Shown: piece after piece, positions 27,301 through 40,000 of the stretch
How the letters are laid out: every line of letters begins with the position of its first letter
How positions within the stretch are numbered: the stretch's first letter is position 1
Source: Struthidea cinerea
Lineage: Eukaryota > Chordata > Aves > Passeriformes > Corcoracidae
Direction of reading: 5' to 3'
Length of the DNA stretch: 64,000 bases
Assembly: GCA_013397865.1 (NCBI GenBank)
Contig: VZTI01002650.1
Coordinates: forward strand, 955,607-1,019,606
Position numbers and translations under genes: made by a program
The notes under the pieces: generated by a model
What the model was told of the DNA's origin: nothing
Database searches by the model: none
Seen by the model: only the letters and a program-made list of their open reading frames with translations

Positions 27301-30300
27301 AGTGATGCTGGCATGAGACCAGCTGTGCCAGTGCCCATAGCTGTGCAGCATGAGGGGTGTCTTGAGTTTCTGGCAGGAGACTCAGGCATGGGTCTTCAGC
27401 AAAGTCACCCTGCCTCCTTGTTCTGCCACAGCACAACATGCCTGCCCCTCTCCATCCTGCTTTTCTGCAGACAGTGTGGGGGGACCACAGCAGAGCAGCG
27501 TCCCTCACACCCAAGTGGGCGCATTAGCGCTGCCTCATTTTGCAGCTGTCGGCCACCATCTCTGGCTACTTCTTCCTCACCTTCCAGACACTGATTCTGA
27601 CTTGCCCGTAGGATAAATCATCCACAACTAACTGGATAGTGTAAATAACGACTTGCAGTGAAAAAAAAAAAAGATAAGCTATTGAGTGTTCTGGAAATAC
27701 GGACAAATTAAATCAGTATGAAAAGTAATATGATTTACGTTATTCATATGAATATTCTTATGTTCATTTAATTTGTCTTTGAAGAGGCATGGTGATTTCC
27801 CTAAGACTTTCCTACATATGTGGTAAGAAAAGAAACAGGTGATTTTGTAGAGTGAATATAATGTTGTCTGCATTAGTTCTGTGCAAAGACTTCACAACTG
27901 CGCTCAAAAATGCAAGAAGAGTTAGTCTTTTGCAAATTTTGATGAGTCAGTATTTCAACAAGAGCAAGTCATCCCCCTTCATTTTACGCATTAAACAGCG
28001 CAAGGAAATGGGTGTCTCCAGCATTGCCTAGATCAAGTGTACAATGCAGTTCTCTTACAATGCCAGTGAAAGAACAAGCACATTTCTGTTCATGCTCTTA
28101 CCATGAGCTCCTATGGACAACATTCTTGCAGGCAAAAATACTTGGGAGAGCATCTACCTTCCTGCGTGCTCCCTGTCACACTGGGAGCTCAGTCTCCTCC
28201 TCCCTCCAGCCCTTGGAGAGACCAAAATAGAAGAAAATCACTGAGATACTGTTCCTCCTCTATAACTACCCCTGAATGACAGAGGGACTTTTGGAACAGC
28301 TCTGGTTTTGTACAAGTTTAATATAGTTTAAATAGGACTGTTTTCAACCTCTTTTTGATTTGTGATCCCTGGGTAATGGGACCAGCGGAGATATAAGCCT
28401 GTATGTGGCCAACAGACATTTATTTAGAAACAGGCTTGTTTTTCTCAATTGCTTTTCCCAGACCATGGATGTTCGATAGGGATAAGAGCAGTGAAAATGT
28501 AAAGGAGGTGTTTGTTGTTGCAGTAGTGATAGGCAGCATGAGGTGGTGCTGTTCTGCATTATCTTTCTCACTTATTTGTTTGGGGTCTAACTCAGCTAGC
28601 ATGTGTTGTTACACTCCATATTTTTTTATGAAGGCTTTTGCTCCAAAAAAGACAGTGGGTCTTGTTGCAGAAGTTTTATTAGTAGCAAAAGTTTACTTGC
28701 TCTTGTGGCCCATCAGAGATAGCTTTTTGGGGAAAATTGCTCCCAGGGAATTACCGCAGATGTGAGCCAAGGCACTGGAAGGAAGGCATTGCTTGCACGC
28801 CATCTGAGCACCAGTCTTCCACATGGAATACTTCAATTGTCAAGAAACTCCACACTACTTCTGAGGAGTTCACCATCAAATCCTCAGAGGACTGCATAGC
28901 ATAGAAGAGGTTCTGGGTCAGAAACTGAACTCAGTAATCCTTGTGGGTCCCTTCCAATTCAGGATATTCTGTGATTCTGTGACTCTATGAGAACATAAGC
29001 CAAGTGCCAGGAAAAGGATGGTGATACTTGGAAAGAGATCATATGGGGGAAAAAAAGAGCATCCCAACAAACATTTAGAAAAACAAAGCCTGCCTGAGTA
29101 CTCTTACAGGACTTTGCCTTGGGTCCACTGCTGGTGTTCACTGCAATGCTGAGCTCCCACACCTCCAGCTGACTGCTGTGTAGGAGCTTCAGTCTGCTGG
29201 AAAAGAAGAGTTTCCTAATGCCCAGTCAAGGTAGGAGTTCAAAGCTGACTGCCTGCCATCCAAAGGTAAAACAGCCACTAAGTTTCATATCTTGAATTTT
29301 CTATTAGCCTTTGGCCATTTTATTCCATTCATTAAAACAAATGCAATGTGTCACTGACCCCTGTGTAACCTGTGTTACACGCACAGTGAGATCTGGCCTG
29401 AGCTGACGCCGTAAGTAGAAGCAGCGTCATTCATTCGTAAGGTTTCAACTGCATTCTTCAGTCCAGGAATAAGCATAGCCACAACATCCACAGTATCTTA
29501 TAAACCAGTACCCTTGCCAACAACATTTCCATCCTATTACTTTAGATAAACTGGGCAAATTAATTGGCAGCAGTTATATATACAAATGTTAAAGGCAGGA
29601 GACTGGGAAGTGCCCTGCAGCATCCTAAATATATGAACTGTGGATGCTGGAAGTACGAAAGGGGAGTGAACAGGTTTGTATGCTCTTTCTGACTGGTATT
29701 TCTAATCACTGTCACTGTTGGAGGCAACACTGGGACGGGTGAGTGGTAGGGTACTGGTTCTTGCATATGCTCTTATTTCTCTCCTGCTGGAATGTCCAAG
29801 GTGCAGCTAGCAGACATAGGGCCGCTCTGTGCAGAGATACCCAAAGGAGATAAGGACTTGTCCCTCCTGTACCTGAGGCAGTACGTGTGTCAAGTGCTCC
29901 TGAAGCCCATGGCTGTAGAAGACATATTTTGTATTTTTCTGGAGGGAGTGTAAGCCTGTCGTGTCGCCAGATACCAAAGAGCCTTCCTCTGCTCAAAACC
30001 AGGATAAAGCCACAGAAACAGGAAACTGCTGCTCCAGAAAAATAAAAAGTTTTTCACTGACAGTCCTGTGTCTAACATCATCCTGCCAGAAACAATGTTC
30101 TTCCTAAGTCATTGTTTCTTTAACTCTTCAGGATCAGTTCTCAGAAAAATTCTTCTGTGCTGTGACTCCATCTTCAGCAGCCCATAACTTACCTCTCCAA
30201 CTAATCTGCTGTCCCACTACTGGTAGTGCTTGCACAACTCACAAAAGATCTACTCATCCAAGGAAGACTTTTCTGCAGAAAACCAAGCACATCCTGTTTA

Positions 30301-32954
30301 TCAGCAAACTGGCAACTGAGAAGTGTGAGCACTTTCATGGTCCTGTTCCCCGGTAGGATCTGGTCAATCCCTGGAGATTTTGACCCTTGGCTGAAGAGCT
30401 GCTTCCTCTTGTTATTCAACTGTAAAAACAGGCAAAAGCAATCTCTGCCCACCTACCTAGAAGTTTCCCTCTGTGAACCCAGATTAAAGAAACCCTCACT
30501 TTCCAATCCTTTCTGACATAACCCAATACAGAGTGTGACCAAAGTTGGAAGGTTTCCCACTTCAGCAATTCAGCAGTCGTTCAAGAATTAATTAGGCAAT
30601 AAAGTAGAGGAGATTCAGCTCATTTGATCTAACAGCTTGCCAAGGAATGGTGGCTATGTCTCCATCTGATATACATACCTTGTAACTCAAGTACTGATTC
30701 CGTATAGTCTCCAAAAATACATTAAAACCAGCTGTGAAATACAGTGCTGCCATAAACTGAATTAAAGAGAAAACTCTTTTGAAACCTTAGCCTAGAAAAG
30801 CATTAAGAGATCATCAGGTCTGCATTAAATAGGACTATTTCTGTGAACTGTCAGAACCATAAGCTGTATATAATCAGAAATCAAGAAGCTAGGACAGTCA
30901 GAGGCATCTCTGAGCTGCCCATTTCTTGACGAGAACAGATGGAGAAATGCCCACTGTCCAACTGGAGAATGAGATCACCACTAGAATTGCTAGGACAGAA
31001 GTTTTAGAAGTTCAGTCAACTTGCTGGAGTAATCCCCTGACCTCACTGTAATAATTCCTAGCAAGCGCAGTAGTCTTGCAAAAGGGTGTTCAGAGATTCT
31101 TCTCCAGTATAAGGCAGTCCTTTAACAGTGAAAATCGTTGTTGCTGTATTAATGACAGCAGCTAAAAGGGTCTTTTTAACACTGTCCAGTGTTTCCTACC
31201 ACTGGAATCAACTATGCACTTGCCAATGCAGAGATTTCCACTGACTTCAGCAGCACAGAGTCAGGCCTACAAGTCAGGCCTATGTACCACATTTGGGAGA
31301 GATAAGATATATTGGACAGGATATCACTTTCTTTTTTCCCCCTCAAGCAGCTTCTCACAGATGCAAGCATTTCTACCTCCGGCTGCATCCCAAACCCTGG
31401 CACAGCTTGGACCTGCTGCTTCTCACATATTTCCTTCCATTTGACATTTCTGCCAGGTGGCACTTTCCAAAGGTGGGTTTTTTCACATCCTACCTCTGGA
31501 AGGCAGGATTTGGGAGAGGACAGACAGCCATTTTTCACTCCCTGAACTGCTAGTTTTGCAAATCATACATTAATGACATTATTTGCAAATAGTACTTCTG
31601 TAAACCAATAACCCTTACAAATCCCTGAGGAAAGTGACAAGAGTTGGGTGGGCTGCAGACCAGTAACTAGAGATGCTGATCAGTGTGACCCATCTCACCG
31701 CTACAGTAACTGACCTTAGTTGTGCAGTTCTTAACTTCTACCCTAACAGCAGTGGCATGGAAAGTATTATTATGTTTGGAAAGACTTCATCGTCTCAAGA
31801 ATGCATTGTGCACTGGCAGAAGAAGAGACTCCAGTGTGTTTGAAGATGTTTAGTACAAATGATGAATATCTTCTTAGGGCTGAGATGAATCAATGCTTAC
31901 ATTTATTATCCAGTTTATATTTCCATGTTGTTCAGCTTCTTTGTGAGACTACAGGGAAATGTTAACAAATTGATTGCATCCACTGCTAAAAGGGATCATA
32001 AGAAGTGTTCTCAATCATCTGCCATGTACAGATACTGTGTGTGGGAGGCTATGCTGTTTACTACCAGCTATTGTCTGTATTACCATAGCACCTATAAGCC
32101 TCAGAGCAGGCTCCGTTGCAGGGATACCACGAACACACTAAAAAAGATAGTCACAGTTTCAAAAACTGTTCTGAGGTGTAAATCCCCAAAGACACCTTAA
32201 AGGAAAAATCAACATAACTCAGCTGTTCTCATCTCTAAAACTTTCACCTTTTCTTTCTAGGTGAAACTGTGATTCAGCAGCTTTTTGTTACTTATCTACT
32301 GTCCTTTAAAGTTTTATCTAGAAGTCCCTAGATAAAGTTAAGCCTAAAGCTGAATATGTGTCTTTTTATTTCAACTCCAATTGTGTTGTTGATGTGACGG
32401 TGTTATCTTGATAACCTTGCAACATAAGGTACATCAGATGTACTGGAATCTGTGTCCTTCTAACTACCCTACAACTAGATAAGCTTCAAGGGCAGGAATT
32501 TTTCCAGAGGATCTTGAATGCAGACAGCAGATTTACAGATAATGTTCCAGTGAGGTAAAAAGCACACCAAATGTGGTGTTCTGGACTGTGAGGCAGCTCT
32601 GTCAAGTTGGAACACATAATGCAATCAGTACATTAAAAAAGGTAAACTAAGCAGATTGCTGTCAAGAGACAACCTTACTCTAAAGGCCTTATTCATTCTT
32701 CAGCCCGGTAGTGTGAGCATTCAGGATTTGGGTACAACTGCTAATGGAACTGGATCAGTGCTTCATGCCTAGAGTGGCTTTCTGCCTTGTAATTCACAAA
32801 CCCGTGAAAGTCTATCGGCTACTTCCAGATGGAAGAGTAACATCAATAGGATCCCACCAGATCTCAGGTGGTTCTCAAATCCGGCAGAAAACAGTTTGGT
32901 AGTTCTGTTTCTCTCCTTCTTCCTATTGGCAAAAAAAAGCTAAACCTTCCTGAC
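24346..32954. other. Intergenic desert, third block
   Basis: Apart from the CR1 3' end at 28.9 kb, this stretch has no recognised gene or repeat. A 7-base perfect inverted repeat around CTGT occurs at 29363-29380. Short frames near 27.1-27.6 kb and 31.2-31.55 kb overlap in several frames and look like chance. Confidence 0.65.
28900..28991 (+). mobile_element. CR1 LINE 3' end
   Basis: GTGGGTCCCTTCCAATTCAG followed by ATTCTGTGATTCTGTGACTC is the CR1 3' end with its degenerate octamer repeats. Upstream of about 28.9 kb no CR1 similarity is visible, so it is a very short 5'-truncated copy. Confidence 0.85.
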
Positions 32955-33778
32955 AGAAGTCGGCCCATCTACGAGAAGGGCCAGAAGGAGGATCCAGGGA
33001 ACTACCGGCCTGACATCAGTGTCAGGGAAGGTCATGGAGCAGATCACCTTCAGCGCCATCAGATGACACGTACAGGACAACAAGGGGACTGGGGACCAGT
33101 CAACACGCATTTAGGAAAGGCAGGTCCTGACTGACCAACCTTCCCCCATGGCAGGGTGATCTGCTTAGTGCATGAGGGAAAGGCTGTGGATATTGTCTAC
33201 CTGACTACATTGGCACCATTTCCCACAGCATTCTGCAGAAGAAACTGACTGCTCTTGGTTTGGATGAAAGGTAAAAAAGTGGCTGAATGGCTGGGTCCAG
33301 AGAGTGATGGTGAATGGAATTACATCCAGCTGGTGGCTGGGCACCAGTTATGTCCCCCAAGGCTCAGTATTGGGACCAGACCTGTTTAATATCCTTACTG
33401 AAGATCAGGGTCAAGAGCACCCTCAGTTTGCAGATGACACCAAGTTGGTCGTGCATGTTGACTTGCTGGAGGGTAGGAAGGTTCTGCAGAGGTATCTGGA
33501 CAGGCTGGATTGATGGGATGAGACCAGTTGTATGAGGTTCAACCAGGTGAAGTGCCAGGTCCTGCACTTGGATCACAGCAACCTCATGTGACTCTGCAGG
33601 TTTGGGGAAGAGTGTCTGCAAAGTGCCCAATGGAAAAGGACCTGTGAGCTATTTAGAAGACATGTAGAGGTGGCACTTGGGAACATGGTTTAGTGGTGGA
33701 CTTGGCAGTGTTGGCATAACAGTTGGAATTGATGATTTTACAGGTGCTTTCCAACATAAATGATTCTATGATTCTGTA
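32955..33778 (+). mobile_element. CR1 LINE, internally deleted copy with reverse-transcriptase motifs
   Basis: CR1 is the dominant avian LINE; its ORF2 encodes an endonuclease and a reverse transcriptase. Translated segments match CR1 ORF2 in order: KEDPGNYRP (from 32985), a degraded stretch, VPQGSVLGP (from 33352), the catalytic-loop FADDTKL (33427-33447) and the [10 protein letters not shown] region. Frameshifts and stops separate the blocks, so the copy is dead. At about 33650 the coding match ends and the sequence jumps to the CR1 3'UTR (GTGGCACTTGGGAACATGG, then the ATGATTCTATGATTCTG end at 33761-33776). The 3' third of ORF2 is therefore missing. It is 5'-truncated, as is usual for CR1. 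Confidence 0.9.
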
Positions 33779-35537
33779 AGTACAATTTCAGCTTCTGAAG
33801 ATGCCTTGGGGCTTCAATGAAGTCAGTACAAGAAGGCCCTGTAATTACCTGGACAAGCTGCTAATCTCCTCAAGGACATCCCACATCTTCTCATTCCACT
33901 CTCCCTGGTAATGCGTATCACCAGGCTCAATACGACTCCTGCCCTGAGTTTTCTGCTTTTTCTTTTGTACTTTTGTACTTTTTCTGGCAAAAGTACATGA
34001 TTTCTTTTGCTCATTATTGTTTATAGCAGAAAATGGAACATGAGACAGAAACATTGCCCTTTACAAGGGAAAGATTGAGAATCCAAAGTGATCTCATGAC
34101 TCCAAAGAGAATCAGACGATAAGCCTGGGAAGCTTACCCAGCTATAATGGTGCCTCGTACCAATCAACAGCTCAGGATTAGTAGGATTAAAGTAAATCTT
34201 ATTTCTGGCCATCCATGTCTGAATTTCATTTTGGCATCTGGTCAACAAAGAAACCGCCTTTCACAAGGTAGCATGACAAATTTCTTTTTCCATAAACATT
34301 ATGGGGAAAAAATGTTCTCAAAAAGTCTGTGAAGTGCTCTGTGTTATCTGTGGAAATGATGCTAAAATTGGAGCAGAACTAAATGTTCAACTTTCATTTT
34401 ATAATAGAGTGCAACAGAAGCACATCATGAAGTCACTGGTCTACATCTGTTCAGCTGAGAAGCAGCATTTTCTTTTGTCTTTGCCACACATATCTCCTTA
34501 CACCACATCCAGGTTCTCTAGATCTCTTTGTGCTACAAATAATCTTGCCTTTTGTAGCAAGTGTTAACCACAGGTTAGTCACATTGGCTGACACACTTCA
34601 GTGTGTCAGATGAAATGGAGAAAGAAGGTTCAAGGACATGAAAGGACACGGGTATGCACAGAAGTGAAAGAACTGGTATTTTGCAGTTGCAAAGATGCTG
34701 AGATTGCAAGCATTAAGCAAAGAATGAGGCTTACAGCTATATGAACACACTTTTTGAATGATCTTTGCCAGCAATTTTCCTCTTAAACAGAGATTCTTTA
34801 TCTAAAAATAACAGTATAATTCTGTTAATTTCTCAGAGTGATGACATTTCTTAAAGATCTCTCAGTGTTTTCCTGAAATCCTGATTTCTTTTGTGCTTGT
34901 GGCTAAGAGTCTCGTCTTCAGGTACCAGATGGGGGCATGCTGCACGTGCAGACATGTCTGAACCAGCATGGTGAGGAAGGCAGAGCTCAGTCCCAGTTCA
35001 GGAACAAATTAACTATATTTCTCCTGCTCTCTGGTTTCCCCTGTGTACCATGGAGTCGCTGACCCTGACAAATACTAATGGTTAAAAAATAGACAAAACA
35101 CTTGTAGTAGGTAGGAAATGTCATGTCTGCATTTCAGATGTCTCCAACTCTGTTCAACTTCGTTAGGACTATTTGAAGCACTGAGAATGTACTCCCTGCA
35201 ACAGACCTTTTAACCTACTCCCAGTGAAGAGTTATTTGGGACGATTAACAGTGGTAGGGACTGCTCCTTGAACTGTAAAAAGCTCAAGTTTATAATCCCT
35301 TCAGGCAGGGATTAACATCTTCATGTTTGGAACTACTACTAGAATATCTCCTCCCTTCTTTGTTCCCGACACCAGGTGAGCTGCCTGCTCCCCTTTTTAC
35401 AGACTGAAAGTTTCTGAGCTGGATGTTGGCCACTACAAGTGACAGAACTTTGGTGGCATCACTCCGACTCACGGGAGCAAAAGATCTGACTTAGAACACA
35501 TGGTTATTCTAATCTATCAAAACCATGCCTCTAAGAG

Positions 35538-35545
35538 TATATAAG
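35538..35545 (+). promoter_or_regulatory. TATA-like box (TATATAAG)
   Basis: TATATAAG is followed by a GC-richer, pyrimidine-rich stretch (GGCTGCCTGCAACTCTGTCT). This is the best TATA-type element in the upstream desert. It might belong to a solo LTR or a non-coding transcript. No open frame of note follows. Confidence 0.25.
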
Positions 35546-36000
35546 GGCTGCCTGCAACTCTGTCTGTCTCCTGTGGTCCGAGGCCTGCTGTTGCTGTACT
35601 CAGAAAACAAGGAGTTATAACAGCTTTTTAATCTGAATACAACCAGGTATAAATATCACACTGTCGAGAAACAACTTATCACATAACACTGATGCTGCTC
35701 TAAGGGGGTATTTTCCATTTTATGGGAGTTTTCAGTCTAGAATGGAAGCAATATAGCAAGTTCAGTTAGAAATCTAATACCAATAGTGAAGAGTAGTAAA
35801 TATCTTTAAAGGGGTGAAATTCAGAACTCAAGTGCTAGTTGTGAGGATACAGACCTGCACTAAAGGTGTCAAAACAGAGTCAATGGGCTGGTCAGTCAGC
35901 TGGTACAAAAGCTCAGCATTCTGGCCAAGCCTTGACTGAGGGCAAACACTGTACCCACCCTCCCATCTTTAGTTTCACTTCTTTGTTATGCCTATAGTGT

Positions 36001-36040
36001 TAATTACCTGATAATTACCTGATAATTACCTGATAATTTA
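36001..36040 (+). repeat. 11-bp tandem repeat, 3.6 copies
   Basis: TAATTACCTGA is repeated exactly at 36001, 36012 and 36023, followed by a partial copy. TAATTA is a homeodomain core, so the array presents a homotypic cluster of such cores. Confidence 0.95.
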
Positions 36041-39000
36041 CTTTCTACAGTCCACATGCTTTGCCTTTACATAGGATTCATTTTGACAGTTGATGTGACT
36101 ACTCCAATCAAATTCCAATACATTTGCATGAGCTGTATGGATTTTGTCTAGCGTTTTTAGGATATTTTTGAACTTCTGTAGAAGAAAAATCAGAGGTTGT
36201 TCTTCAACAGTGACCCCCACTGGAGAGTAAGCCTTCACCTTTGTTCTCCTCATCTAAGGTATTAAATTAATTATGGAGAGCAAGATAAGTAGCTCTCAAG
36301 AACAATTTGTGCTTTAGTAACTCATTTCATGTAACCTAAGACCTTAGACTTGATCAGTGATGTTGCAGTGAATTTTTAATGTGTTTTGCACATGGATATC
36401 TCTGAATTGCCATTTCAATTTCATTTTACTTTACAATGCTCGGTGTTGTATGCTTGTCAGGGCAGACTCACAGGACTGGAATTCTGTGTCTAGTTTTGAA
36501 GTGAAAACAATATTGTTGAGACATTTTGCCTGTGGTAAGATTTTAAGCATTGTGACAAATGTTAAAATAGTAACAAATGCAGGTAAAGTTGTAGGAACAA
36601 GGCTGAAAAAAATATACTTTTTTCCCCATGCTTCTCCTTCCTCTTGATTATCAAAGCTCTTTTTCTGAAGAGGAGATTACATGCAATTCCAAAAGTAGCA
36701 TGGTCCTAATTATTCTCGGTGCCACATCGCTCATTTGAAGAGCATCCTGACACATTCTTCAGACAACAGCCTCACTGCAACATCATTGCCCCTGCACAGA
36801 AGGGGGCCTAGCGTGGGTAGGCTGTACTGTAAGGAACCAGAGAGAGGGCTCTCTGTTCTTATTCCGATACTCAGAACATTTTTATTTGCCTGTACAGCCA
36901 CGGCTGCTGTCAAGATACGTGCAAAATACTATATTCTTAACTAAACAAATGTTCTTATTAAAGTAGCAATAAACACATATCATTTGGAAACTAAAATTGA
37001 TAGCAGACACTATGGCAGCCATGGAGAAATCCACATAAAATACACAGCCAGGACAAGGGTCTTGATGTAGTTCTTACTGTCATTCTAGTGAATGACCAGG
37101 GAGGGGTTCTCTGGTTGAACATAATGGGTGATGAGTGGATGTGACCCTGCCTTCAAAAAACATTCCATGCAGCAAAAGTCATGCATCAGGATTCAGTGCC
37201 ACCTCCTCTAAATTGGTTACCCTACTACTAAAGTTCCTACCCACTTAGACTGGGGAAAGACAGCAAAGTACTTTATAATCACTGTGGTTTTTATAATTTA
37301 CTGTGGCCACTCTCCTTTTTTGATGTTTCCCCTTTTATAGCTCATCCTCACTCAAAATCATCCACGAGTCATTGTTTCTCTGCCTTCTAGATGTGAGGAG
37401 CAAGACACTCCAGAAAAACTTACTGGAAACCCTGATATCACTCATCTAACACAGAAGATGTTGAGATATATTGTGAGCACATCCTCCTCTAAAAGGGAGA
37501 TATTGGGACCCAGACTCATTCCCCCCACCTATTGATCCTGAGTTTATCACCGAGATGTCCAAACTAGGAAGACAGTGCCAGGGGCAGATAAGGACAATTT
37601 TAGAGCACAATTCTGGTCTTAGCAAGATGATCAACTCATTGTACCATGACATTAAGTAAAGAGCAAGTACAGGAGTTATAGATAACTTTCTTATGTTTAT
37701 AATTACAGTTAGGAGACTCATGTTAGGGTCAGAGTATCCCCCAAAATGTGCTTTTTCTGCAACCTCTCTTCCTACTCCTTACCCTACCTGCTCTCAATGG
37801 CCTCTGCCCACAGGGAAGAGTCTGTGTTGGGGTGGGGGAGAGATCCTGCAGTACACCCAAAATTTACTGTCACCTGTAGGAAAATAAATCCGCGCAAAAG
37901 AAATGAGAACTTCAACAACTTTTACAGCTCTGCTCAGATGCCCTGCACTCACAATGTAGTCTTTTTATTTCCAAAAGCATGTATTTCACTTGCTAATTTC
38001 TAGGTTATTTTTCTTTGAGCAATAAGTATTCTATAGCACCCAAGTTGTTTAAAACCTCTTTTCTAACAAAAAAAATTAAATTTCCTGAGCCCTCTTGTTC
38101 TCTGAAGAGTATTACATTGCATTAAACTTTTCAGCAGGCATTTTGACACATCTGCACAAATGTCAATAAAACTAGAGAAAGAAGGGCCAACAAGAGATGC
38201 TTTTGAAAATTTGAACACTTCTGCAAGAGTTTAAACATGAATCTAGGTAGGTTTTGTGACTGCCTTTGGGTTTTTTGGGGGTAGGGGAAGGATTGGACAC
38301 ATAGATGTATGTTTGTGACGCCTGTTTAATAATGCTGTATTAATCCCATTTGGTGTCATCAGTCATACTCTACCGCCTGTCCCAGCTCTCCCAGACAGTT
38401 CAGAGACCTCTAATTAAAAATATGTGTTGGAAAATATGCAGTTACTCTAGGTGCTGAATCAAATCAGACAAGTCAAATATTCATTTTTGAACTAGCTTAA
38501 CTGTTCAGGGTGGTATCTCGTGTCTGTTTTGCAGTGCATACACACACGGCTCTAACAATTGTAACTGTGTCAAGTTTTCTGGTATTGGTTGTCAGCACTG
38601 TATACCTGATACTGTGTATGGGGACACAATACATGTCAGAGAATGAACTTGTGAGTAATAGGAGTAGCTGTCTCTTACAAGCAAATGCAAGTGCCTATAT
38701 AACATATCCAAGATCTCAAAACACTTCAAAATACTTTTGACAAGACATGTGCAAAGCACTCAGTAAAGTGGTGAGCTTTACGGTGTCCCTCTGACATCCT
38801 AATACACGCAGACGTGGGTCTTTACCATTAATGCTAGAATTAATGAGCTCCCATAATCTCTTTTCTACAAGTTGTGAACTTCAGTTTTGTTGTAGTTTAA
38901 ATTTCACCTGAAAGACTTAATTGATTTATAAGCAATATTGTTCACATTATATCTGAAAATTAGTACTTGCAAAAAACCTCTTTAGATTTCTAGAAAATGG

Positions 39001-39983
39001 GAATAAGTTTGCAAATTTTTCCACTACTCCATCATCCTTTATTCATTCAGGTGCTCCTTTTCAGGTTGCTACCTACTAAGGGCATCTTAAGCTCAGTTAT
39101 TTGACTTCAAGCAATTCGTTGCCATGGAAACAGTAAGACATAGCTTTGGGCATCTTCTGGGCCAAATTTTAGGTGAAAGTCTCAGTGGGAAAATTGTCAT
39201 TGTGAGACAGTCAAGCTTCAAATCAAAGCCAAAGGATCACAGCTTAACAAAGGACTTTAGACAGATCTGGCTGGACTTGTCTCTTCTGATAAGCAGGGAC
39301 TTCTAACTCATGGAGGAGCTGGGATTAGCCATGGATAGAGCAGACAAAAACACACACGAGACCTTCTAAAAAAGATCTTAAAAGAGACAATACGCCAAAG
39401 CATATCCATACTGATCTAAGCAGGAATGTGGTGTGGAATGATGTTTGTTTGCATGTATGTAGTGTTTCATTTGTGTGCTTGTTGACCCATATGTAGATAT
39501 TATTTCCATTATTCATTGCATTGGCTTTTCTGTTATTCCCTCCAATATTACTGATAATAGCAACAATTAAGGCATTATTTTTCCTACTAAAGAAACCCAA
39601 AAAACCATTATCTTAACAGAACTTGCTTTCTTGAAGAAGATATATAGGTTAAGGTAGTTAGAGCCTCCTGAAATGCTGCTACATTTCAGTACATGTATGA
39701 GGGATCAGGGAGTGCACTCAAGCTGACTTGAGCAAAGGGAACTGTAAGTCTAGTAGAGAAGTTCTTTGTGTACTACCAAAACTCTTTTAATACTGTCTAG
39801 TTCCTGCACCTGCAGGAAATACTGTGTCATCTGCCAAAACCCAAATTTCAAGGATTAGCTAATAACATTTTCTTTGAAAAAGAGAGCTGATTCTTAACCA
39901 GTATCATGAGTCTTTGAAGTCTCCGTAATCTATTTTCCCTGGTTGCTTTTAATGAGTATTTGAATGTTACTCTGCAATTTCTC

Positions 39984-40000
39984 TTTTTTTTTTTTTTTTT
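39984..40000. repeat. Poly(T) run, 17 bases
   Basis: An uninterrupted T17 is followed by AATTTGGTGGGGGAAGGG. No retroposed sequence is recognisable next to it. Confidence 0.9.

Noticed and set aside
29363..29380. Perfect 7-base inverted repeat GTGTAAC/GTTACAC
   Set aside because: Short palindromes of this size are expected by chance in 64 kb.
32308..32338. 9-base inverted repeat TTTATCTAG/CTAGATAAA
   Set aside because: Isolated and short, with no supporting structure or repeat family.
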